9,432 nt of DNA from an uncultured Ruminococcus sp. (GCA_900544395.1 UQVC01000053.1:1-9432); one strand, 5' to 3'. Counted from the first letter of the stretch, positions 1 through 5,667 are shown. A program made the numbers and translations. The notes: generated by a model not told the origin, from the sequence alone.

Positions 1-120
1 AGCCTATTTCAAGGCTTTGCGGTACTTTTTTGGATTTCAATGTGTCAAACTCCCGAGTCGCTGTAATCCATAAACTGCAGATAGAATTGTATCAAATCAC
101 GAAAGAGAGCAGGATTTTTG

Positions 121-149
121 TTGTTATTTCATACAAATTGTTATATAAT
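121..149 (+). promoter_or_regulatory. Sigma-A promoter of the cytidylate kinase-like gene
   Basis: A perfect -10 hexamer TATAAT lies at 144-149. A TTGTTA -35 (4 of 6 consensus bases) lies at 121-126, with exactly 17 bases between them. The predicted start point, near 156, leaves a leader of about 44 nt that contains the AGGAG ribosome binding site at 184-188. Confidence 0.7.
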
Positions 150-199
150 GAGTTCATAGAAACTTCAAGAACATACAGGCAAAAGGAGCGTGAAGTAAT

Positions 200-847
200 A
201 TGAAGACAAACACGATTATTACAATAGGAAGACAATTTGGAAGTGCAGGACGGGAAATCGGGTATCAGGTTGCGGATTACTTCGGAATCAAACTTTATGA
301 TAAAGAGATGCTCAGCAGAGCGGCAAAAGAAAGCGGAATCTGTGAAGAAATTTTTGAGACACACGATGAAAAACCGACTAACAGTTTCCTGTATTCAATG
401 GTCATGGATACTTATTCTATGGGATATTCGGGAGGCGCTTATTCCGATATGCCGATCAATCATAAGGTATTTCTGGCACAGTTTGATGCGATCAAAAAGA
501 TTGCAGATGAAGGGCCGTGTATTCTGGTAGGGCGTTGTGCAGATTATGCACTGGAGTCTTATGATAATGTAGTGAATGTGTTCATTCATGCAGACTTGGA
601 TGCACGTATCCGTCGGATCGCACGGATTTACGATCTGACAGATGCCAAGGCAAAGGATATGATCATTAAGACAGATAAAAAACGTGCAAGTTATTACAAT
701 TATTACACCAATAAAAAATGGTCAGATTCCGAAAGCTACGAATTATGCCTGTCCAGTTCAGAATTGGGAATTGATGGAACAGCTCAGGCAATCGAACAGT
801 ATGTAATGATGAAGGAACAGATCAGCAGAGCGGATAAAATGTTGTAA
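200..847 (+). CDS. Cytidylate kinase-like family protein
   Basis: A 215-residue P-loop nucleotide kinase-type protein of the cytidylate kinase-like family (common in Clostridia, related to Cmk but functionally uncharacterised). The N-terminal strand runs into an atypical phosphate-binding loop, GRQFGSAGREIG (residues 10-21). The usual Walker GxxGxGK(S/T) Lys-Ser/Thr is replaced by Arg-Glu, which is normal for this family. The family usually reads GSGG in the loop; here it is GSAG. A second motif, ILVGRCADY, spans residues 108-116. A basic, tyrosine-rich segment, DKKRASYYNYY, spans 159-169, where related kinases keep lid arginines. There is no membrane segment or signal peptide, so it is probably cytosolic. 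ATG 200 follows AGGAG at 184-188, an 11-nt spacing. The gene has its own promoter and ends at a strong terminator, so it is probably monocistronic. The family is clear from the motifs; the substrate is unknown and activity on CMP should not be assumed. Confidence 0.88.
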   Translation: MKTNTIITIGRQFGSAGREIGYQVADYFGIKLYDKEMLSRAAKESGICEEIFETHDEKPTNSFLYSMVMDTYSMGYSGGAYSDMPINHKVFLAQFDAIKKIADEGPCILVGRCADYALESYDNVVNVFIHADLDARIRRIARIYDLTDAKAKDMIIKTDKKRASYYNYYTNKKWSDSESYELCLSSSELGIDGTAQAIEQYVMMKEQISRADKML

Positions 848-862
848 AAAAGGAAGAGAATG

Positions 863-908
863 AAACTCCCCGGCAGCAAAAATGATAGTTTGCTGCCGGG
901 GAGTTTTT
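863..908 (+). terminator. Bidirectional intrinsic terminator between convergent genes
   Basis: An 18-bp perfect stem pairs 863-880 with 889-906 around an 8-nt loop (881-888). The G/C-rich part is CTCCCCGGCAGC. The plus strand ends in five T residues (904-908). The stem begins 16 nt after the kinase-like gene stops and overlaps the stop codon of the opposing ttcA-like gene (907-909). It probably terminates both transcripts; the minus-strand U-run is shorter (TTT within the stem, then a T-rich sequence). Confidence 0.93.
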
Positions 909-1644
909 AAGCTCGGGGACGAAGGATACGTTCTGGCCAGCCTTCAATATTTCCATCCAAAATAGCATGAAACAGGCGTTCCCGGACTCCGGGGTTTTCA
1001 TAATTTAATTGACGAAGCAGTTCTTTTACATATTGACGCTTGGTATATCCATCTACAGGACAAGTGCTTTTGACCACAGGAAGTTCATACTTATTTTTAA
1101 AGCCAATCACATCTTTTTCATCCACAAACATTAGTGGACGGATCACTGTCAGATCGGTACGATCTAAATAGGTCTTAGGAGAGAAGGAATAGAAGCGTCC
1201 TTCAAAAATGAGAGAAAGAAGCATGGTCTCTATGATATCATCTTTGTGATGTGCATAAGCAATTTTATGACACCCCATTTCTTTAATTGCCTGATTCAGC
1301 GCACCTTTCCTCATTTTTGCACAAAGGGAACAAGGATTTGATTCTTTCCGTTTCTGGAAGAGAATCTCATAAATATCTGAAGTTACGATTCGATAGGGAA
1401 TGTCCAGTGTCTGACAGAGATCCTGGATCGGAGTAAGATCGAAGTGTTCAAATCCCAAATCTACCGTGATCGCACTGAGTGTAAATTTTTTAGGATAGAA
1501 GCGCTTTAGCCCATGCAGGGCATAGAGCAGTGTCAGGCTGTCCTTTCCGCCGGAAATTCCAATAGCGATATGATCCCCTTCTTCAATCAATTGATATTCA
1601 TCTACCGCTTTTCGCGTGTAACTTAGTAGTTTCTGCAATTCCAT
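907..1644 (-). CDS. ttcA: TtcA-type PP-loop ATPase, probable tRNA 2-thiocytidine(32) synthetase
   Basis: A 245-residue member of the TtcA/TilS PP-loop family. TtcA activates C32 in the tRNA anticodon loop with ATP and replaces its oxygen with sulfur, using a [4Fe-4S] cluster. The PP-loop SGGKDS is at residues 31-36. The family motif NPCSLC gives cluster cysteines C105 and C108, and the third cluster cysteine expected of TtcA is at C195 (STCPVDG). AYAHHKDDIIET (129-140) matches the conserved HxxDD segment of the family. The three cysteines separate it from TilS, which lacks them. The length is somewhat short of proteobacterial TtcA, as is usual for Firmicute homologues. ATG 1644 is preceded by AAGGAG (1652-1657). 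The gene has its own promoter at 1680-1708. In many Clostridia, proteins of this subgroup are annotated only as 'TtcA family', so modification at C32 is inferred from homology. Confidence 0.88.
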   Translation of the reverse strand: MELQKLLSYTRKAVDEYQLIEEGDHIAIGISGGKDSLTLLYALHGLKRFYPKKFTLSAITVDLGFEHFDLTPIQDLCQTLDIPYRIVTSDIYEILFQKRKESNPCSLCAKMRKGALNQAIKEMGCHKIAYAHHKDDIIETMLLSLIFEGRFYSFSPKTYLDRTDLTVIRPLMFVDEKDVIGFKNKYELPVVKSTCPVDGYTKRQYVKELLRQLNYENPGVRERLFHAILDGNIEGWPERILRPRA

Positions 1645-1679
1645 AAGAAAAACTCCTTTATTGAACGTAATATAGATTT

Positions 1680-1708
1680 ATTATAAAAGGCAAAAAGAAG
1701 AATTACAA
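1680..1708 (-). promoter_or_regulatory. Sigma-A promoter of the ttcA-like gene
   Basis: On the minus strand, TTGTAA (1703-1708) is followed after 17 bases by a perfect TATAAT (1680-1685). Initiation near 1673 would leave a leader of about 30 nt carrying AAGGAG. Confidence 0.65.
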
Positions 1709-1743
1709 TGAAAAGAATCTTTAGAACTTATGAAAAAACAAAT

Positions 1744-1792
1744 TAGTACACCATACTATATATAAAATATATTATAGTACGGTGTACTATAA
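1744..1792. promoter_or_regulatory. Tandem palindromic operators, probable TetR-family regulator binding region
   Basis: Two related palindromes lie here. The right one (1772-1792) is perfect: arms TTATAGTAC and GTACTATAA around GGT. The left one (1744-1758) is TAGTAC-ACC-ATACTA, with five of six arm positions paired. Their centres (1751 and 1782) are 31 bp apart, almost exactly three helical turns, so both would face the same side of the DNA. Taken together, 1744-1760 and 1773-1789 also form a 17-bp inverted repeat with 16 matches. Size and symmetry fit TetR-family operators, and a TetR-type gene starts 75 bases downstream. The assignment to that regulator is inference. Confidence 0.65.
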
Positions 1793-1805
1793 CGAAAAAT
1801 AGGAT

Positions 1806-1835
1806 TTGTCAGAGAAGAAGAGAATGTGATATAGT
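1806..1835 (+). promoter_or_regulatory. Promoter of the TetR-family gene (extended -10)
   Basis: TTGTCA (1806-1811, 5 of 6) is followed after 18 bases by TATAGT (1830-1835, 5 of 6). A TGA extension at 1827-1829 gives an extended -10. Transcription would begin near 1842, leaving a leader of about 25 nt with AGGAG at 1853-1857. Because the GTG at 1834 lies inside the -10, it cannot be the translation start. Confidence 0.6.
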
Positions 1836-1866
1836 GAAAATAGAAGAAGGACAGGAGAGAAAAAAT

Positions 1867-2583
1867 ATGACAGAGAAAAAAGAAAACAGAGAGCAGATTC
1901 AAAAGAAGATCTGTGACTGTGCTGCAGGTTTATTTCAACTGTATGGATATGATCAAGTTTCTATGCGTCAGATTGCATCGGAAATAGGAATGGCTGTCGG
2001 AAATCTGACGTACTATTTTTCAAAAAAGGAACATCTGATGAGAGAGCTTCTTTCAGAGTTTCAAAGAGAATTTGAAAAAATCACAGAAACGCTGCAAATG
2101 GATATTTCACAGCAGTCCATTGCAGGAAAAGCATATTGGGAATATGAGAATCGAACACTGGTTGCTGTATTGCTCTGGTTTATCCGGGAATGGGGAATAT
2201 TTTGTCAGCATGCAAAGGTGATATATGATAATTATCGTTGTCTGCAAAAGAAGATTCCTGCATTTTTTGAAATGAGCAGGAGTTGGGATCAAAATATTTC
2301 CACGATCTATAAGGAGCTGATCCGACAGTTGTGGGAACGGAGAGTTCTGAGGAGAGATCTGGAATGGGAAGAATATGAAAATCTGATCCAAGTTCTTTTG
2401 TTCATTATGAATTTCTGGGCGGAAACAGAAGGAGAGAAGAAAGCACAAGATAAAGCGGCAGAAAGGATCTGCCGCCTGTTCCTGCCATATATATCCATGG
2501 AGTGGAAAGAGACTTATGTGTCATTGTGCCGTACGATCTGCGAGGTGACATTCCACTCCAAGACGTTGAAATTTATTTCATAG
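1867..2583 (+). CDS. TetR/AcrR-family transcriptional regulator
   Basis: A 238-residue regulator counted from ATG 1867. The frame is open from a GTG at 1834, but that codon lies within the promoter -10, whereas ATG 1867 has AGGAG nine nt upstream. The N-terminal domain has the TetR pattern. An amphipathic helix, QIQKKICDCAAGLFQLYGYD (10-29), is followed by the helix-turn-helix VSMRQIASEIGMAVGNLTYYF (31-51) and KKEHL (53-57). The remaining 180 residues are helical and rich in Trp, Glu and Lys, typical of a variable ligand-binding and dimerisation domain; no ligand can be read from it. Two palindromic operators lie 75 bases or more upstream, so autoregulation or control of the divergent ttcA-like gene is plausible. 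Its 3' end overlaps the convergent aldo/keto reductase gene by 11 bases, and no simple terminator separates the two. Codon choice is A/T-rich compared with that neighbour. Confidence 0.88.
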   Translation: MTEKKENREQIQKKICDCAAGLFQLYGYDQVSMRQIASEIGMAVGNLTYYFSKKEHLMRELLSEFQREFEKITETLQMDISQQSIAGKAYWEYENRTLVAVLLWFIREWGIFCQHAKVIYDNYRCLQKKIPAFFEMSRSWDQNISTIYKELIRQLWERRVLRRDLEWEEYENLIQVLLFIMNFWAETEGEKKAQDKAAERICRLFLPYISMEWKETYVSLCRTICEVTFHSKTLKFIS

Positions 2584-3568
2584 AGGTTCGTAAGGATGCA
2601 AATAATTCCAGCAGTTTGATTCGATCGGAGCCGTCCAGATCCAGTGAAAGCGCCTGTACATTGTCACAGATCTGTTCCGGCCTGCGGGCTCCGCAAAGGA
2701 CATGCAGTTCCGGGACGGAGGATGCTGTCAAAGCAATGATCAGGTTGCTGATGGAACACTGATATTTGTCTGTAAAAGGGGTCAATTGTTCCAGAATATG
2801 CAAAATCAGTGTTCGATACTGGAAATCCCAGAATCGGTTTTTATGGCGGACATCACCAGGAGAAAGCCTGGTATCCATGGTAACCTTCCCGGTCAGAAGA
2901 CCCTGTTCCAAAGGGGAGTATGCCTGAATGGAAACTTGATGCTTCTGGCAGATCGGAAGGAGCGCTCTGACAGTCTGCGTATCCAAAAGACTGTATTTTT
3001 CCTGGATCACATCCAGTTGTCCTAATTCGCAGTAGCGCTCCAGGATTTCAGGCGTGACATTGGAAGCACCGATGGCGCGGATCTTTCCTTCTTTTTTGAG
3101 CTGCGTAAGTACTTCCACAGTCTCCTCCAGAGGATAGAGGGAAAAATCAGGAGTCTGCCAGTGCGTATAATAGATATCGATATAGTCTGTCTGGAGGCGT
3201 CTCAGACTGTCCTCCAGATTTTTGCGGATAGAAGTGGCAGACAGATCACGGTAAACCGGGCGCCCTTCCATGATCTTGTGAAAACAGGGAGTCTCATGAT
3301 CCCATTCCAGTCCGCACTTGGTGGAGAGTATGACCTGGGAGCGCCTGTGCTTTAATGCGGCTCCAACGACAGTCTCGCTGTGTCCGATCCCATAGACAGG
3401 AGCAGTATCAAACCAGCGGATCCCGCGGTCAATGGCTTCTTCGATTGTCCGAATGGAGAGTGCATCATCATTTTCTCCCCACCAGGTCCCTCCGCCGATG
3501 GCCCAGGTGCCCATTCCGATATAAGGTGTTGTAAGACCGGATGTTCCGATCGTCAGTTCTTTTTGCAT
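2573..3568 (-). CDS. Aldo/keto reductase, YhdN/AKR11-like
   Basis: A 331-residue NAD(P)H-dependent oxidoreductase with the aldo/keto reductase (beta/alpha)8 barrel fold, predicted to reduce aldehydes or ketones in the cytosol. The catalytic tetrad is complete: D54 (RWFDTAPVYG), Y59, K84 (STKCG) and H136 (YYTHW). The glycine-rich N-terminal strand GMGTWAIGGGTWWG (18-31) and the C-terminal cofactor motif GARRPEQICDN (293-303) closely resemble AKR11 members such as Bacillus YhdN, also 331 residues. The physiological substrate is not evident. AAAGG lies about 12 nt before ATG 3568, a slightly long spacing. The gene begins 31 bases after the stop of the recombinase gene on the same strand, with no hairpin between, so it is probably cotranscribed with it. 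Its reading frame ends inside the convergent TetR-family gene (11-base overlap). It is visibly more G/C-rich than the TetR-family gene, which may mean a different history. Confidence 0.92.
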   Translation of the reverse strand: MQKELTIGTSGLTTPYIGMGTWAIGGGTWWGENDDALSIRTIEEAIDRGIRWFDTAPVYGIGHSETVVGAALKHRRSQVILSTKCGLEWDHETPCFHKIMEGRPVYRDLSATSIRKNLEDSLRRLQTDYIDIYYTHWQTPDFSLYPLEETVEVLTQLKKEGKIRAIGASNVTPEILERYCELGQLDVIQEKYSLLDTQTVRALLPICQKHQVSIQAYSPLEQGLLTGKVTMDTRLSPGDVRHKNRFWDFQYRTLILHILEQLTPFTDKYQCSISNLIIALTASSVPELHVLCGARRPEQICDNVQALSLDLDGSDRIKLLELFASLRTSMK

Positions 3569-3599
3569 AAATCAAATGATCCTTTCTTGAATTTTGGGT

Positions 3600-4676
3600 T
3601 TATGGTTCCCTTAATGTGACAGCTTTGGCAGCCATCCGACGGCGGTCTTCATCGATTGCCGCATAGTGTTTCTTGGTCGTATTTACATCTTTGTGCCCCA
3701 GTACATCTGCAACCAGATAAATATCGCCGGTTTCTTTATAAAGCGTGGTTCCATACGTACTCCGCAGTTTATGAGGCGTGATTTTTTTATTTGGCGTAAC
3801 TTGTCTGGCATATTTTTTTACCATATTTTCAACTGCCTGAACACCCATCCGCCGTCTCTGTGTAGATAAAAACAAGGCATTCTCATGTCCTGGAAGAGGA
3901 GTGGCGGCTTCCCGCGTGGTGTAGAGATACTGCTTCAATGCATGTTCGACCTCTTCGCCGAAATAGATTACCATCTGATTTCCACCTTTTCGGACAACGG
4001 TAATGCCATTATTTTTAAAATCCACATCCTGGAGATCCAGCCCTACACATTCTGATACACGGATCCCGGTGCCAAGAAGCAAGGTAATGATTGCAAGATC
4101 CCTGTTTTTGGTCTTCTCGTAGTAAACTTTTTTCTGTCCGGTCAATTCGTCGCCGCCATGTTCTACAAAGTCTAACAGAGAAGCAACTTCGTCTGTATCC
4201 AGCCGGACAATGGCCTTTTCATGCATCTTGGGCATATCGACAAACAGGGTCGGATTTTTTTCGATGATCTGATGTTTGAAATAGTACCCGTAAAAACTTC
4301 GCAGCGCAGACATTTTTCTGGCAAGTCCCTTTTCAGCGTTTGTAAGCTGTTTTTCTTCCGGATTCTGATATACTTTTAAATATTCCTGATATTCTTCAAT
4401 GTCAACAGGAGAGAGAGCCTCCAGATCCTGTGGTGTAAACTGGTCTATGGTATAGTTTTTGTATACAGGATTGTTTTCCATCAGAAAATGGAAGAAGACA
4501 CGAATATCATACGCATAAGAAATTCTTGTCTTTGCAGAGGTTGTCGGCTCTGCCGCCCGGAAATAATCTTTCGCAAAAGGAGGAAGTGTTTTTAAAATTT
4601 CCCGCAGCCGCAATGTATTGTCAATATAATTTTGTTCGTGATAGGTTTTTCGTTCTGTAGTCTGATTTGATTCCAT
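3600..4676 (-). CDS. XerS-like tyrosine recombinase
   Basis: A tyrosine-type site-specific recombinase of 358 residues from ATG 4676. An in-frame ATG at 4703 would give 367, and residues below use that longer numbering. The N-terminal SAM-like DNA-binding domain spans about 38-160 and the catalytic domain about 165-360. Catalytic residues are complete: R215 (GTGIRVSE), K239 (VRKGGN), H311 and R314 (TPHKLRSTYG), H337 (LGHKDV) and the nucleophile Y347 (KHYAA). The segment KNRDLAIITLLL...GIRVSE...LDLQDV...VVRKGG and the long N-domain closely resemble streptococcal XerS (356 residues), the stand-alone recombinase that resolves chromosome dimers at difSL. I prefer ATG 4676 because AAAGAGG lies 11 nt upstream (4688-4694), while ATG 4703 has no Shine-Dalgarno and sits about 10 nt from the predicted start point. 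No phage genes lie nearby, which favours a housekeeping Xer over a prophage integrase. A dif-like repeat sits at 4767-4806. Confidence 0.88.
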   Translation of the reverse strand: MESNQTTERKTYHEQNYIDNTLRLREILKTLPPFAKDYFRAAEPTTSAKTRISYAYDIRVFFHFLMENNPVYKNYTIDQFTPQDLEALSPVDIEEYQEYLKVYQNPEEKQLTNAEKGLARKMSALRSFYGYYFKHQIIEKNPTLFVDMPKMHEKAIVRLDTDEVASLLDFVEHGGDELTGQKKVYYEKTKNRDLAIITLLLGTGIRVSECVGLDLQDVDFKNNGITVVRKGGNQMVIYFGEEVEHALKQYLYTTREAATPLPGHENALFLSTQRRRMGVQAVENMVKKYARQVTPNKKITPHKLRSTYGTTLYKETGDIYLVADVLGHKDVNTTKKHYAAIDEDRRRMAAKAVTLREP

Positions 4677-4718
4677 AACATAAAATGCCTCTTTATTTTT
4701 CATGTATTGATGAAGATT

Positions 4719-4727
4719 ATTATAGCA
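4719..4727 (-). promoter_or_regulatory. Extended -10 promoter of the recombinase gene
   Basis: The minus strand reads TGCTATAAT: a perfect -10 hexamer (4719-4724) with the TGN extension (4725-4727). The -35 at about 4742-4747 (TCCTCA) is weak, as is common with an extended -10. The predicted start near 4712 supports translation from ATG 4676. Confidence 0.55.
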
Positions 4728-4766
4728 TACAGGAGCCGCTCTGAGGAAGTATAAATGGAAAAAACA

Positions 4767-4806
4767 TCAATCTTTTGGAAAAATCGGTATTTGTCGTATA
4801 GATTGA
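4767..4806. other. Candidate dif-like recombination site next to the XerS-like gene
   Basis: Two 18-bp inverted arms, TCAATCTTTTGGAAAAAT (4767-4784) and the complement of 4789-4806 (TCAATCTATACGACAAAT), match at 14 of 18 positions around the 4-bp centre CGGT. The outer seven bases and the inner four are identical. Two imperfect, non-identical recombinase arms around a short centre are what a Xer site looks like, and in streptococci difSL lies immediately upstream of xerS, as here (91 bases before ATG 4676). There is no T-run, so it is not a terminator. An operator for the recombinase gene is the main alternative. Confidence 0.45.
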
Positions 4807-4809
4807 AAT

Positions 4810-4835
4810 CCGTAAAAACACTGCTGTTTTTACGG
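4810..4835 (-). terminator. Hairpin at the end of the ferredoxin gene, probable terminator
   Basis: A perfect 11-bp stem (CCGTAAAAACA at 4810-4820 pairing with 4825-4835) closes a CTGC loop. It overlaps the ferredoxin stop codon (4830-4832). The T-run lies in the descending arm, followed by ATTT, so it should act on minus-strand transcription but with only moderate strength. Confidence 0.6.
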
Positions 4836-5090
4836 CTCTGACGTATTATCCGGTATTTCTACAGTAAGTGGCTCTTTTGCATATACATGACATCCTAACC
4901 GATACCCTTCTTCTAACTGTTCTTTGGAAAACCAGATTTGATCCATGGTATTGACCGCGGCATTTCCTTTTACAATCTTTACCACACATTTGGCGCAGTT
5001 TCCACGGCCGCCGCAGGCTGTCAGGAGGTAGATCTTTTGCTTTAATAAATATTCTTGCAATCGTGTGTTTGCCGGACATTCTATCAACAT
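4830..5090 (-). CDS. Stand-alone [2Fe-2S] ferredoxin
   Basis: An 86-residue plant/adrenodoxin-type [2Fe-2S] ferredoxin, a small cytosolic electron carrier. The cluster cysteines are C26, C32, C35 (ACGGRGNCAKC) and C67 (YRLGCHV), i.e. Cx5Cx2Cx31C. The CGGxGxCxxC pattern and the trailing GYRLGC resemble the N-terminal ferredoxin domain of corrinoid-protein reductive activators (RACo/RamA type). Here the protein ends after the domain, with no ATPase part attached. ATG 5090 has AAGGA about six nt upstream. An extended -10 lies at 5129-5137 and a hairpin covers the stop codon, so the gene looks monocistronic. The partner enzyme cannot be told from the context; the neighbouring genes are not redox enzymes, apart from the aldo/keto reductase, which uses NAD(P)H directly. 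Confidence 0.88.
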   Translation of the reverse strand: MLIECPANTRLQEYLLKQKIYLLTACGGRGNCAKCVVKIVKGNAAVNTMDQIWFSKEQLEEGYRLGCHVYAKEPLTVEIPDNTSEP

Positions 5091-5128
5091 GTGTATTCCT
5101 TCTTTCTATTTTGGATTTGATACCTTTC

Positions 5129-5137
5129 ATTCTATCA
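5129..5137 (-). promoter_or_regulatory. Extended -10 promoter of the ferredoxin gene
   Basis: The minus strand reads TGATAGAAT: TAGAAT (5129-5134, 5 of 6) with a TGN extension. No good -35 is seen at 17-18 bases; TGTAAA upstream matches only 3 of 6. Initiation near 5122 would leave a leader of about 30 nt. Confidence 0.4.
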
Positions 5138-5206
5138 TAAAATAAAAATCATTTACATCATATTTTTCATTATGTCTATTTCAGAATTGTTGTTTTTGAA
5201 GATAAA

Positions 5207-5255
5207 AGAAAAAGCCGCATTACAGATGGCAACCCATCCATACGCGGCTTTTTCT
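5207..5255 (-). terminator. Rho-independent terminator downstream of the LysM gene
   Basis: A 12-bp stem pairs AGAAAAAGCCGC (5207-5218) with 5244-5255. It encloses a 25-nt apical part that can form a second short hairpin (GATGG 5225-5229 with CCATC 5234-5238). Read on the minus strand it ends GCGGCTTTTTCTTTT, a good terminator for the LysM transcript. The stem is also U-ending on the plus strand. Confidence 0.8.
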
Positions 5256-5267
5256 AGGAGTGAATTT

Positions 5268-5296
5268 ATATCAATTACATGGGGTGTAAATGATAT
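5268..5296. repeat. A/T-rich dyad in the LysM gene 3' region
   Basis: ATATCAATTACA (5268-5279) and the complement of 5285-5296 (ATATCATTTACA) match at 11 of 12 positions around a TGGGG loop. It lies between the LysM stop codon and its terminator. It has no adjoining T-run, so it may stabilise the mRNA end or bind a protein; the function is unknown. Confidence 0.5.
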
Positions 5297-5314
5297 CGGT
5301 CATATAACTGAAAG

Positions 5315-5632
5315 TTATTCTGTAAATTCAGTTGTGTAATAAGAAACGATCAAATGTTCTCCTGTCTGTATTTTTTCGGAATCCAGCTGATTGATCTCTT
5401 TTAATTCCCGGATGTAGCGTTTGATCTCGGATCTGGATTCGGAATCGGTATAGTCTTCGGCAAGACTCCACAGAGAATCGCCGGGCTGGATCACAATACT
5501 TTTGTAGCATTTGAACATGACAGGTTCTTCTGTCCGTGTATTCTGCGCCAGAGACAGAAAACTGCCAAATAAAAAGCATCCAAAAAACAGAAAGAATGTA
5601 ATAACAACGGTTATCTTCTTTTTTCTCCTCAT
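5315..5632 (-). CDS. YneA-like LysM membrane protein, probable SOS division inhibitor
   Basis: A 105-residue protein with a basic N-terminus (MRRKKK), one membrane segment (about 7-28) and a single LysM domain (about 43-99). The LysM core is IQPGDSLWSLAEDYTD (48-63), then KEINQLDSEKIQTGEHLIV (78-96). Size and order match YneA, the Bacillus SOS protein that delays septation by acting at the cell envelope. YneA-type LysM domains carry an extra helical stretch after the first motif, as seen here at 64-77. SOS control is supported independently by two LexA-type boxes around a near-consensus promoter. AGGGGGA stands seven to eight nt before ATG 5632. No signal-peptidase site is convincing (LSLAQ at 26-30 is a weak candidate), so it is probably membrane-anchored with LysM outside. 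lexA itself, often near such genes, is not in the window. The division-inhibitor role is inferred from family and regulation. Confidence 0.82.
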   Translation of the reverse strand: MRRKKKITVVITFFLFFGCFLFGSFLSLAQNTRTEEPVMFKCYKSIVIQPGDSLWSLAEDYTDSESRSEIKRYIRELKEINQLDSEKIQTGEHLIVSYYTTEFTE

Positions 5633-5667
5633 TTGTAAATCCCCCTAATTCTATAAAACAAGCAAAA

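Noticed and set aside
92..364. 90-codon minus-strand open frame opposite the start of the kinase-like gene
   Set aside because: It lies antisense to a well-supported gene and over its promoter, shows no recognisable domain and has no convincing ribosome site.
1753..1776. Classic XerCD-type dif in the A/T-rich repeat near 1760
   Set aside because: It lacks the two 11-bp arm pattern of Firmicute dif and is better described as paired operators.
1834..1866. N-terminal extension of the TetR-family protein from GTG 1834
   Set aside because: The codon lies in the promoter -10, and the ATG at 1867 has the proper ribosome site.
3600..4703. Prophage or integrative element integrase
   Set aside because: No phage, conjugation or excisionase genes and no tRNA attachment site are nearby, and the sequence resembles XerS more than phage integrases.
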